Origin: Sphingobium_A sp965228065 | GTDB taxonomy: Bacteria; Pseudomonadota; Alphaproteobacteria; Sphingomonadales; Sphingomonadaceae | NCBI GenBank assembly: GCA_965228065.1 | Contig: OZ245788.1 | Coordinates: 2,418,001-2,482,000, forward strand | Direction of reading: 5' to 3' | Length of the DNA stretch: 64,000 nt | Shown: positions 23,657 to 31,517 of the stretch, one piece after another | How the letters are laid out: the number at the start of each line of letters is the position of its first letter | Numbering within the stretch: the stretch's first letter is position 1 | Translations under genes and position numbers: made by a program | Notes under the pieces: model-generated | The model's input: only the letters and a program-made list of their open reading frames with translations | The model's database searches: none | What the model was told of the DNA's origin: nothing

Positions 23657-24873
23657 CTGAAGGGCAGGCGTTTTGGGGGAAAGCGCGCGCGCGGCAGAAG
23701 CCGCGTCGCGCGCAATTCCCGTTTGTTGTCCTGCCGGCACTGCTGCTGCTCGGCGCCTGCGCGGGCGGCTGGCCCGATCGGCCGCCCATCACGCTCGATC
23801 AACAGCGTGTCGCGACCATCCCCGACATGCCCGATGTGCGGTTCTGGGCGGATGAGACGCCCGCGGAGATGGCCAAGATCCGCAGCCGGTTGACGCGCGA
23901 GCGCCGCGGTACGGCGACCGAAACCATGCCGCTTGCGCTGCTTGCCCTGTCGAGCGGATCGGACAATGCGGCTTATGCTGCCGGCGTTCTGGAAGGATGG
24001 ACGCGCGCGGGAAACCGACCGGATTTCACGGTCGTCACCGGGGTGAGTGCCGGCGCATTGACCGCGCCCTTTGCCTTTCTCGGCAGCGAGTATGATGCGC
24101 GACTGCGCCGGCTCTACACCAGCATCACGCAGAAGGACGTCTATGTCCGTCGCGGCGTGGGTGGGCTGATCTCCGGCCCCAGCCTGGCGGATACCGGTCC
24201 GCTGCGTACCCTGATCGCCGCCAATATCGATGCGACGCTTGTCGAGCGGATCGCCGCACAGCATGCACGCGGCCGTCGGCTCTATATCATGACGACCAAT
24301 CTGGATGCCGGGCGCGGTGTCGTGTGGGATATGGGAGCGATCGCCGCGAGCAAGAGCCCCCGCCGGCTCGAACTGTTCCGCGATATCCTGCTGGCTTCGG
24401 CCAGCGTGCCGGGCGCTTTCACGCCGGTGTTGATCCAGGCCGAAAGCGGTGGGCAGCGTTTCTCCGAGCTTCATGTCGACGGTGCGACGATTTCAGGATT
24501 CTACGTGGTTCCGGAAGCGGCCCTTTGGACGGGCGGGGGCGCGCAGCCGGGCGGTGCGATCTACCTGATCGTCAATGGCAAGCTCGCCCCCGATTTCGAA
24601 GTGGTCAAGCCGCGCTCCTTTTCGATCGTCGGCCGCGCGCTCATGACGGTGCTTTATGCGCAGGACCGGCTGTCGATCATCGGCGCCTATAATTACGCGC
24701 ATCAGCACGGCATGGATTTCAAAATGACCTATATCGGCAGCGATTTCGGCGAAAAGTCGAAGTCTTTGTTCGCACAGCCCTATATGAGCAATCTCTATGA
24801 ATATGGGGTCCGGAAAGGCGCTTCGAAATCGTCCTGGCTGTCACAGCCGCCGCAGCCGGTGTCAAATCCTTGA
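23653..24873 (+). CDS. Patatin-like phospholipase family lipoprotein
   Basis: This is a 406-residue protein starting with GTG. A signal peptide and lipobox lie at LLLLGACAGG (Cys at about residue 36), so it is an outer- or inner-membrane lipoprotein. The patatin domain has the serine elbow TGVSAGAL and the aspartate in HVDGATISG. The oxyanion loop region reads LSSGSDNAAYAAG, less glycine-rich than in classical patatins. Members act as lipid acyl hydrolases, but the membrane lipid substrate here is unknown. It overlaps the small gene upstream by 4 bp. A GTG start is accepted because no ATG precedes the signal peptide. Confidence 0.85.
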   Translation: MTEGQAFWGKARARQKPRRAQFPFVVLPALLLLGACAGGWPDRPPITLDQQRVATIPDMPDVRFWADETPAEMAKIRSRLTRERRGTATETMPLALLALSSGSDNAAYAAGVLEGWTRAGNRPDFTVVTGVSAGALTAPFAFLGSEYDARLRRLYTSITQKDVYVRRGVGGLISGPSLADTGPLRTLIAANIDATLVERIAAQHARGRRLYIMTTNLDAGRGVVWDMGAIAASKSPRRLELFRDILLASASVPGAFTPVLIQAESGGQRFSELHVDGATISGFYVVPEAALWTGGGAQPGGAIYLIVNGKLAPDFEVVKPRSFSIVGRALMTVLYAQDRLSIIGAYNYAHQHGMDFKMTYIGSDFGEKSKSLFAQPYMSNLYEYGVRKGASKSSWLSQPPQPVSNP

Positions 24874-24951
24874 ATTGATCGGCTTTACCTGTCGAGTGAA
24901 TTTATTTGAACGTGGAATGATGTTCGGGTGAATAGGCAGTGAACTGAATTT

Positions 24952-24970
24952 ATACACATTCGATGTGTAT
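24952..24970. promoter_or_regulatory. 8-3-8 inverted repeat in AT-rich upstream region, candidate operator
   Basis: ATACACAT, TCG, ATGTGTAT is a perfect inverted repeat 95 bp upstream of the glycine-zipper protein start. It lies in a 190-bp AT-rich gap, a typical place for a dimeric regulator to act. No regulator is suggested by the neighbours. Confidence 0.4.
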
Positions 24971-25065
24971 TGGATTGTTTTCATATTATATATGCGTTGC
25001 TGCGGAACTTTGACAGTTGTTCGCCGGTTGCGTTGCTGATCCTATTCGGGTCAGGAGTATCCAAC

Positions 25066-25626
25066 ATGAAGATTCTCATTCTCGCCGCCGCTGCGCTTGC
25101 AGTGGTCGTGCCGAGCGTTCCGGCCATGGCGCAATCCGCCGGTTCCGATCGCGGCTATGGCCAGGATCGCCGAGACGATCGCAATGACCGCAACGACTAT
25201 CGCGGGAATCGCGACGACCGTGACGCTCGCAGTCGTGGGGAAATGCGCCGCGACGCGCGCGCCAACCAGCGTGCCCGCGACTGGCGCAACTATCGCAAAT
25301 ATGACTGGAACCGGCCGGAACGCGGCGGCGATCGCTATTATGCCGACAATTATTATCGCAGCGGCAGCCAGTATCGCGAGCGGACGCTGCGGGCCAACGA
25401 TCGTGTTTATCGTGGCAAGAATGGTCAATATTACTGCCGCCGCTCGGACGGGACGACCGGGCTGATCATCGGCGGCATCGCTGGCGGCGTGTTCGGCAAT
25501 CTGGTCGCACCAGGTGACAGCAATACGCTTGGTACGATCCTGGGCGCTGCCGGCGGTGCGCTGGCCGGCCGTGCGATCGATCGCGGCAATGATCGCGGCA
25601 ACGGTCGCGGAGTTCGCTGCCGCTGA
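25066..25626 (+). CDS. Secreted glycine-zipper (17 kDa surface antigen-like) protein
   Basis: This 186-residue protein has a signal peptide (MKILILAAAALAVVVPSVPAMAQ region). Residues about 25-70 form an Asp/Arg/Asn-rich low-complexity stretch (QDRRDDRNDRNDYRGNRDDR). The C terminus has a glycine zipper, LIIGGIAGGVFGNL and LGAAGGALAGRAIDRG, that can insert into or pack against a membrane. The ATG at 25066 has TCAGGAG 9 bases upstream. The function is probably structural at the envelope. An inverted repeat lies upstream and a terminator downstream. Confidence 0.8.
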   Translation: MKILILAAAALAVVVPSVPAMAQSAGSDRGYGQDRRDDRNDRNDYRGNRDDRDARSRGEMRRDARANQRARDWRNYRKYDWNRPERGGDRYYADNYYRSGSQYRERTLRANDRVYRGKNGQYYCRRSDGTTGLIIGGIAGGVFGNLVAPGDSNTLGTILGAAGGALAGRAIDRGNDRGNGRGVRCR

Positions 25627-25671
25627 GATTGTGGGGCGAATCGCGCGTCCCCTGTAACGGGTATCGTCGGG

Positions 25672-25709
25672 GGCGGGAGCGCTGAGCGCTTCCGCCTTCC
25701 GGCGTTTTT
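25672..25709 (+). terminator. Terminator of the glycine-zipper gene
   Basis: GGCGGGAGCGC and GCGCTTCCGCC form an 11-bp stem with one G-U pair and a 3-base loop. They are followed by CGCC-TTCC-GGCG and TTTTT at 25705-25709, a classical intrinsic terminator, 46 bases after the stop. Confidence 0.65.
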
Positions 25710-25808
25710 GCGTCATGACGCGGGCTCGCGACTGCCCTTCAAAAAATTCCACGTAAGAAGCTTCCGCGCGGTGCAACTATAAGGTCCAGTAGCAACGGGA
25801 GCATATGG

Positions 25809-26387
25809 ATGACCGGCCTCTCCGGTTTGGAAAGCAAGGTGCGCGATGTGCCGGGTTCACGCCCGGCGCCCGACACGCGCGACGCGCTCTATGCCGATGC
25901 GTCGCGGGCCTATGGCGCGATGATCGCGCGGCTTTCCGCCGGCTATGAAGCGGAGCCCGCGCTGCGCGAGGATCTGGAACAGGAGATCCATTTCCAGCTC
26001 TGGCGATCTTTGGCGAGCTTTGCCGGCCAGTGCAGCCTTGCGACCTGGATTCACCGCGTCGCGCACAATGTCGGCGCGCGCCATGTCGACCGCGCGGTGC
26101 GCGCAAAACGTGTGATGAGCCTGGACGGGATCGACGGACTCGACATTGCGGATGAAGGCGCGGGACCGGAGGCGAGGGCCGACGCCGCGATGACGCTGGA
26201 CCGGCTCTATGCGCTGATCTGGCGGCTGAAGCCGGTCGATCGCCAACTCGTGCTGCTCCATCTCGAAGAGGTCGACGCGGCCACCGCCGCCGAGATCACA
26301 GGACTGACCCCCGGCGCCGTCGCGACCCGGATCCATCGGATCAAGGCGTTGCTGGCCCGCGGCTTTGCGCAAGGAGCATTGTCATGA
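25809..26387 (+). CDS. RNA polymerase sigma factor, ECF type
   Basis: This is a 192-residue sigma factor. Region 2 reads LREDLEQEIHFQLWRSLASF, then CSLATWIHRVAHNVGARHVD. Region 4 reads LKPVDRQLVLLHLEEVDAAT and EITGLTPGAVATRIHRIKAL. The last four bases overlap the next gene, a membrane protein, as ATGA, the usual arrangement of a sigma factor with its anti-sigma or accessory membrane protein. GGGAG lies 7 bases before the start. Confidence 0.85.
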   Translation: MTGLSGLESKVRDVPGSRPAPDTRDALYADASRAYGAMIARLSAGYEAEPALREDLEQEIHFQLWRSLASFAGQCSLATWIHRVAHNVGARHVDRAVRAKRVMSLDGIDGLDIADEGAGPEARADAAMTLDRLYALIWRLKPVDRQLVLLHLEEVDAATAAEITGLTPGAVATRIHRIKALLARGFAQGALS

Positions 26388-26983
26388 CCCAGGACGATCG
26401 CATGCGTCCAGAAGACACGTTCGACCCCGCCACGCTGTGGAAACGACAGCCATTGCCCGCGCGCATTCCGACGCCCGAAGAGATCAGAGGACGGCTGACC
26501 GGGCTCGATCGGCGCACTCGAGTGCGCAATATCATCGAATATGCCACAGCAGCATTGGCGGTGATCGCGGCCGCCGGCATTGCCGCGCTCCAGATCCTGC
26601 TCGGCGGACCGGATCTCGGTACGCTGGGCGTGGTGCTGATCGCGGTCGGGGCGATCGTGATCGTGTTTCAGTTGCGCGCTCGCACCGGCGGATCGGCCAT
26701 TGATGGCGCGCAACCCAGCATCGATGCCTATCGTGCGCTGCTGCGACGCGAGCGCGATGCGCTGGCCTCCGCATGGCTCTGGTATGTCGGACCCATGTTG
26801 CCGGGCGTTGCCCTGGTCTATTGCGACGCGGCGCTGAAAGTGAAGGGCAAGGGTCTGATCTTCGTCTGCCTGGCCGTGCTCGTGACGATCGCGTTCTTCG
26901 CATGGGTCATCGCGATCAACCGCCGCGGCGCGCGCGAACTCGATGCTGAACTGAAGGCTGTCACCCTGGCGCAGGGCGACTGA
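26384..26983 (+). CDS. Membrane protein coupled to ECF sigma factor, putative anti-sigma
   Basis: This 199-residue protein has an N-terminal soluble region (1-45) and four predicted membrane segments (about 52-70, 75-95, 125-145 and 152-172). I recognise no zinc anti-sigma motif (HxxxCxxC). The overlap with the sigma gene suggests it binds and holds the sigma factor at the membrane, but this is inference from context. The N-terminal part LWKRQPLPARIPTPEEIRGR is shared with similar proteins paired with ECF factors. Confidence 0.65.
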   Translation: MTQDDRMRPEDTFDPATLWKRQPLPARIPTPEEIRGRLTGLDRRTRVRNIIEYATAALAVIAAAGIAALQILLGGPDLGTLGVVLIAVGAIVIVFQLRARTGGSAIDGAQPSIDAYRALLRRERDALASAWLWYVGPMLPGVALVYCDAALKVKGKGLIFVCLAVLVTIAFFAWVIAINRRGARELDAELKAVTLAQGD

Positions 26984-27061
26984 CACTGCCTCCACTGAGC
27001 CTGTCCCGGCAGGGCGGAATCGCTCCGCCGGACAAGAATGGCTCTCAACCAATGTCTTGAA

Positions 27062-27105
27062 CGCTTCCCGACCGAAAAAACCGGTTCCCACTTTTTCGGG
27101 AAGCG
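27062..27105. repeat. Inverted repeat with CCGGTTCCCACTTTTTCGGG core
   Basis: CGCTTCCCGA and TCGGGAAGCG form a 10-bp stem separated by 24 bases that include ACCGAAAAAACCGGTTCCC. I associate this kind of sequence with short dispersed intergenic repeats in alphaproteobacteria, but only one copy is visible here. It lies 34 bases 5' of the M23 peptidase start. Confidence 0.45.
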
Positions 27106-27139
27106 CTTCAGTCATCACGAACATTCAAAGGAGACATTC

Positions 27140-28147
27140 ATGCGATATCCGCTCGGGATCCTGGCCGCCTGGAGCACATTGGCGTTGGCGGGCGTGGCCG
27201 CGGCGCAGGGCGCGGGCGATCCATCGCTGCAATGGGGCCGTGCGCTGACCGACTGGTCGTCGGAAGCCAGCATGGCCGCGCTGACCAGGGCCGCTTCGCC
27301 CGAATTGCGCGCGAAGATCGATCAGATCGGCGGTCCTGCTGGCTGGGTGAAGGCGATGGATACGCAACTGGGGCGCGAGACCAAGGTGTTCGACGAACTC
27401 TCGGTCACGGTGAATGGCCTTGCCATCTATCAGCGGCTGGCCGCCTATGATCGGGCACCGGCGCTCATGACCGTTCTGGTCCGCGACAAAGCGGGCGTCG
27501 TGGTCAGTGCCGTGGCACAGCCATCCTCGCCGCCGCCGGCCGCGGTGCCTGTGGGCACGGGCTCGCCGGTCGATTTGCCCTTTGCCAAGCCCCGCCAGGG
27601 TAACTGGTTCACTTATTGGGGCGGGCGGAATCTGGCGCGCAACTATCACATGGTCGCACCGGCCCAGACCTATGCGTTCGATTTCGTGGTGACGCGCGAC
27701 GGGCGAACCTATGAAGGGCCGGAAAGCGATCCGGCATCCTATTATTGCTGGGGCGAACCGGTGCTTGCCGCCGCCGAAGGTGTCGTGACCGAGGCGTCTA
27801 ACGATATCGCCGACAATGCCGTCGGCGTCATGAATCCCAAACAACCCGCGGGCAATCATGTGGTCATCCGTCATGGCGACGGCACCCATTCGCTGGTCGG
27901 CCATCTCCAGCGCGGATCGGTGAAGGTCGCGCAGGGCGACACGGTGAAGGCGGGCCAGTCGCTCGGCCTGTGCGGCAACAGCGGCAACACCTCCGAACCG
28001 CATGTCCATTTCCATCTCCAGACCGGCGCCAGCTTTGCGACCGGCGGCACGGGCGTGCCGGCCATCTTTCGCAAGATGACGGTCGATGGCCGCAAGGCCA
28101 GGGACGGCGAGCCGGTGCGCGGCCAGACCATCGTTCCGGGCAAGTGA
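27140..28147 (+). CDS. M23 family metallopeptidase, secreted
   Basis: This 335-residue protein has a signal peptide (MRYPLGILAAWSTLALAGVAA). The LytM/M23 domain occupies the C-terminal half, with ligands in YAFDFVV (Asp) and HVHFH (His pair) and GNSGNTSEPHVHFHL as the family signature. M23 enzymes cut glycyl bonds in peptidoglycan cross-links or act as regulators of amidases. The first 130 residues are not recognised and may be a DUF3887-like accessory domain. The ATG at 27140 has AAAGGAG 6 bases upstream. Confidence 0.88.
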   Translation: MRYPLGILAAWSTLALAGVAAAQGAGDPSLQWGRALTDWSSEASMAALTRAASPELRAKIDQIGGPAGWVKAMDTQLGRETKVFDELSVTVNGLAIYQRLAAYDRAPALMTVLVRDKAGVVVSAVAQPSSPPPAAVPVGTGSPVDLPFAKPRQGNWFTYWGGRNLARNYHMVAPAQTYAFDFVVTRDGRTYEGPESDPASYYCWGEPVLAAAEGVVTEASNDIADNAVGVMNPKQPAGNHVVIRHGDGTHSLVGHLQRGSVKVAQGDTVKAGQSLGLCGNSGNTSEPHVHFHLQTGASFATGGTGVPAIFRKMTVDGRKARDGEPVRGQTIVPGK

Positions 28148-28233
28148 GAACGGGAATGGCGCCGGCATCCGATTGAGATGAGAAAATTCGATTATTCCGA
28201 TCCCGGAACGACGATCCGGTCTTGAGGCTCTTT

Positions 28234-28263
28234 GGACGACGGGCGATTTTTCGTCCGTCGTCC
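28234..28263. terminator. Hairpin downstream of the M23 gene
   Basis: GGACGACGG and CCGTCGTCC enclose GCGATTTTTCGT, giving a stem of 9 bp extendable to 13 with one G-U pair. There is no T-run after it, so terminator function is likely but not certain. Confidence 0.4.
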
Positions 28264-28418
28264 GGTGCCGATCCGCGCAATTGCTGCGACACGATATTTA
28301 ACGCGACGTTCACGAGTGGCGTTGGCGCCGAGCCCACAGAAATCTGCCACTTTCGGAGCTTCCGCCGTGGCGGAATCGCCCGAAATGTGCTTTATTCCGC
28401 CGTGAAGGGGGAATTGGG

Positions 28419-28760
28419 GTGCAGGGGGACAAGGCCGGTTTCCAGTCGCGGCGCGCGATGCCGCGGCTCAAGATTTTTCAGCCGACGCAGATGCAGTTCG
28501 GTAACCAGTCCCTTCGTGTCCATCTGCTCGACATTTCGGTCGGCGGCGCTCTGGTGCATGTTGCCGGGCCGCCCGATATCGGCAGCCGGGTGATGCTCGA
28601 CTGCGCAGGCGTCGACCGGGCGGCGATCGTGCGTTGGGTCGGCGGCAGCCGGTTCGGCATCGCCTTCGATCGTCCGCTGAGCGAGGCAGAGGTAGAGCGC
28701 GTGATCGACGCCCAGGCGCCACGTTCGCCGCAACCGCGCCAGCATCAGCACGTTCGCTGA
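28419..28760 (+). CDS. PilZ domain protein
   Basis: This 113-residue cytoplasmic protein has the c-di-GMP binding motifs of PilZ: RxxxR in RRAMPR near residue 12 and DxSxGG in DISVGGALVH near residue 38. Proteins of this sort act as c-di-GMP receptors controlling motility, adhesion or exopolysaccharide. The start is a GTG at 28419 with GAAGGGGG upstream; an internal ATG lies at the fourteenth codon. No c-di-GMP synthesis or motility gene is adjacent. Confidence 0.85.
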   Translation: MQGDKAGFQSRRAMPRLKIFQPTQMQFGNQSLRVHLLDISVGGALVHVAGPPDIGSRVMLDCAGVDRAAIVRWVGGSRFGIAFDRPLSEAEVERVIDAQAPRSPQPRQHQHVR

Positions 28761-28834
28761 ATCGTCGTCGACATGGCAATTGACATGCGATGCCGGACAT
28801 GGACTGATCCGCGTCTCGAGACAGGGAGCAGGGC

Positions 28835-29146
28835 ATGACCACGATCAGCGTACTTTATCCGCGAGAGGCGGGCGCCAGCTTCGACTATGACTATTATACG
28901 CAAACCCATCTGCCGCTGGTCGCCGCGCGCTGGGGCGATGCCGGGCTGACGGATGTCCAGGCCTATCGCGGCGTTCCCGGCCCTGACGGCGCCGAGCCCG
29001 CTTATCTGCTGCTCGCGCTTCTCACCTTCGCATCGCCCGAAGCATTTGGCGGAGCACTGGGTGGTCCGCATGCGGCGGAAATCATGGGCGATGTTGCGAA
29101 CTTCACCGGCGTGCAGCCGGTGATCCAGGTCAATCAGGCGCTCTGA
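28835..29146 (+). CDS. EthD family reductase
   Basis: This 103-residue dimeric alpha-beta barrel protein starts MTTISVLYPREAGASFDYDY and has the family motif YYTQTHLPL. The EthD family is named after an accessory protein of ethyl tert-butyl ether degradation. Stand-alone bacterial members are uncharacterised. It sits upstream of a GNAT gene by 18 bp, so they may share a transcript. Confidence 0.8.
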   Translation: MTTISVLYPREAGASFDYDYYTQTHLPLVAARWGDAGLTDVQAYRGVPGPDGAEPAYLLLALLTFASPEAFGGALGGPHAAEIMGDVANFTGVQPVIQVNQAL

Positions 29147-29164
29147 GGTGGCCTGAATGGTGAA

Positions 29165-29650
29165 ATGTCCGAAGATGCGATGATTGCGCCCGTCGGGTCG
29201 GCCGACGATCTGGCTGCGGTCGCGGTGCTTTTCCAGGCTTATGAAGCGTCACTCGACGTCGATCTCGGCTATCAGGATTTTGCCGCGGAGCTTGCGGCGC
29301 TGCCCGGCAAATATGCGCCGCCGGCCGGGGCGTTGCTGCTCGCGCGCGACGCGGACGCCCAGCCGCTGGGCTGCGTTGCGCTGCGTCCGATGCTGGAGCC
29401 GGGCCGCTGCGAAATGAAACGGCTCTATGTTGCGCCGGCAGGCCGGGGAACCGGGCTCGGCCGATCGCTGATGCTGGCGATCATCGATGAGGCAAAGGCG
29501 ATCGGCTATCGCGAATTGTGGCTGGATACGCTGCCAAGCATGGCCGAGGCACAGGGCCTGTATCGCGCGGCTGGCTTCGAACCGGCTGAACCCTATTACG
29601 ATACACCGGTTGCGGGCACCGTTTTCCTCCGGCTGTTGCTGGAGGATTGA
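29165..29650 (+). CDS. GNAT family N-acetyltransferase
   Basis: This 161-residue protein has the acetyl-CoA binding motif A, RLYVAPAGRGTGLGRSLMLA, which gives the RGxGxG loop. The substrate side reads EMKRLYV and the end YYDTPVAGTVFLRLLL, as in acetyltransferases of small amines or peptides. The substrate is unknown. The start at 29165 lacks a clear ribosome site, and translation may be coupled from the EthD gene. Confidence 0.85.
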   Translation: MSEDAMIAPVGSADDLAAVAVLFQAYEASLDVDLGYQDFAAELAALPGKYAPPAGALLLARDADAQPLGCVALRPMLEPGRCEMKRLYVAPAGRGTGLGRSLMLAIIDEAKAIGYRELWLDTLPSMAEAQGLYRAAGFEPAEPYYDTPVAGTVFLRLLLED

Positions 29651-29711
29651 GGGGCAATTCCAAACAGGCCGGCACTTGCTCGCCGACTGGTGTTCGATGC
29701 ACTGTCGGGGC

Positions 29712-30056
29712 GTGAAATATCTCAGTACACTGGTGACGTCGATCCTGGCGACTTGCTCGATCTCGGGCGACGATCGGGTTCAGCTGATGGATGCGATCGA
29801 GGCGCAGGTCGTGCTGCCGGAAGACGCTCAGCCGCTGGCGCGTTATGCACGTTTCTATTTCGCGGAGGATCGCAAGTTTGTCGTCGGCGTATACCGCTTG
29901 GGAGATCAGCAAGGTCATCTCGCCGGATCGCGTACATGGGTCGCTGACTATTCGTTTGTGCCGACAATGTTGGATGGCGGTTGTTCTACGGTGACCGTCC
30001 GGTTCGATCGTCCGTCCGGCCGGGTGACTTTGGTTCAATGTAACGGCTTGGCGTAG
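29712..30056 (+). CDS. Small putative lipoprotein
   Basis: From the GTG at 29712 a 114-residue protein begins with a short hydrophobic signal and lipobox-like LATCSIS (Cys at about residue 13). The body reads DDRVQLMDAIEAQVVLPEDA, LARYARFYFAEDRKFVVGVY and ends TVRFDRPSGRVTLVQCNGLA. An ATG at 29697 in frame is the alternative start. I do not recognise a family. The reading frame shows normal codon use through the open region, so I consider it a gene. Confidence 0.5.
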   Translation: MKYLSTLVTSILATCSISGDDRVQLMDAIEAQVVLPEDAQPLARYARFYFAEDRKFVVGVYRLGDQQGHLAGSRTWVADYSFVPTMLDGGCSTVTVRFDRPSGRVTLVQCNGLA

Positions 30057-30272
30057 ATGCGGCTGTTCGTTGACCGTATTTCGTCTCGCCGGACGAGTGG
30101 GCGCCACCGGAACCCGCAGGCCGGTTCCCGAAACTGCGCAAAGGCATCACCTTATTGATCATCGCGCGGCCACCCCGCCCGTTGCCGACCTCACCTCTGC
30201 CGCTATCATGACCAATCAGAATCGCGCCGCGGCGTCCGTCGCGGCTATACGGATCAAGAAACGGGGGATGCG

Positions 30273-31325
30273 GTGAAGCTTCTTTTCAGAACATCGATGC
30301 TTGCGCTGGCTCTGGCCGCGCCGACCATGCAGGCCGCCGCACAGACCGCGCCCGCGTCCGCCGCATCGACCAGCGGATTGTCGAAATTGCTGGCCGCCGA
30401 ACTGGCACGCTTTCCGTCCAGGTCGGGCATCTATGTGAAGAATCTCGCGACCGGCGAGGAAGCGATGGTCGATCCCGACGGCCATTATGACAGTGCCAGC
30501 ACGATCAAGGTCGCGGTGATGATCCTCGCCTATCAGCTCGCCGACCAGAAGAAGCTGGATCTGAACGAACGTTACGAGATCAAGGCGTCGGATTTCCGCG
30601 GCGGGTCGGGCATTTTCCGCTTCAACGATTTCGGGCTGAAGGCCACATTGCGCGACATCATCACCCAGATGATCATCACCAGCGACAACACAGCCACCGA
30701 CATCATGATCGCGCGCGTCGGTGGAGTCGGCGCGGTGAATGATTTCCTGCGCCGCTCGGGTTACGCGACGCTCAGGCTCAACTACACCACGCTCGACTAT
30801 TTCCGGGGCTTCTATGCGGTGCTCGATCCGAAATATCGCGCGCTCGCGGCGGAGGATATCTTCGCGCTGGGCACCGACATTCCATGGTTTACCGCATCGC
30901 GCCAGGCGCTGATCGACGAGGTCCGCGCCGCCGGCGCCGGGGGCAAGCAGATCGCGCTGATCCGCAAGCGCTCGCCCGACGAGACGAGCTGGCTCGGTAT
31001 CATGACGCCGCGCGAAAGCGGCCGGATGATGGAGGCGATCGAACTGGGCACCGCGGCATCGAAGGGGGCATGCGACGAGATGAAGCGCATCCTGCGCGCG
31101 CAACAGGCGGGCACGCGCAAGATCCCGCACTGGCTGTCCGCGCCCGTCGGCCACAAGACCGGTGAGACGGTGGGCGTCACCAACGATTTCGGCATCGTCT
31201 ATGCGCGAACCGGTCCGATCGTGATCGCCTCCTACAATATGGACATGGAGGGCCTGGCCGCCGACGGCGACGATCGCATCGGCGCGGTCTCGCGGCTGGC
31301 GGTGGAGTATTTCGAGGGACGGTGA
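30273..31325 (+). CDS. Class A beta-lactamase-like serine hydrolase, secreted
   Basis: This is a 350-residue protein with a signal peptide (LFRTSMLALALAAPTMQAAA). The DD-peptidase/beta-lactamase motifs are present: SxxK as STIK (Ser76-Lys79), SDN at 137-139 and KTG at 295-297. The omega-loop glutamate pattern ExxLN, which activates water in class A beta-lactamases, is not visible in the expected region, residues about 165-205, which reads YTTLDYFRGFYAVLDPKYRA and is longer than usual. The enzyme may be a weak lactamase, a DD-carboxypeptidase-like protein or an esterase. The start is supported by the signal peptide. It is followed by a hairpin. Confidence 0.82.
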   Translation: MKLLFRTSMLALALAAPTMQAAAQTAPASAASTSGLSKLLAAELARFPSRSGIYVKNLATGEEAMVDPDGHYDSASTIKVAVMILAYQLADQKKLDLNERYEIKASDFRGGSGIFRFNDFGLKATLRDIITQMIITSDNTATDIMIARVGGVGAVNDFLRRSGYATLRLNYTTLDYFRGFYAVLDPKYRALAAEDIFALGTDIPWFTASRQALIDEVRAAGAGGKQIALIRKRSPDETSWLGIMTPRESGRMMEAIELGTAASKGACDEMKRILRAQQAGTRKIPHWLSAPVGHKTGETVGVTNDFGIVYARTGPIVIASYNMDMEGLAADGDDRIGAVSRLAVEYFEGR

Positions 31326-31343
31326 GAGTCGTCCGACCAAAAA

Positions 31344-31375
31344 AAGGGCCGTCGCCCTGTGAGGCAACGGCCCTT
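31344..31375. terminator. Hairpin downstream of the serine hydrolase gene
   Basis: AAGGGCCGT and ACGGCCCTT form a 9-bp stem around 14 bases. A run of A precedes the stem, so on the minus strand it would be a textbook terminator; on the plus strand only two T follow. Confidence 0.5.
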
Positions 31376-31517
31376 GAGTCGGGGAATATTTCCGAATGTC
31401 CGGATAAAATGCGGTCGGATGGAAATGGATCCGACGCCTGGCCGCATGGCGATTTCGTTTTGGCGCGCAAACGGAAAAACGTTCCCCGCGATCCAGGCTA
31501 TGCTCTAACACCATCGC

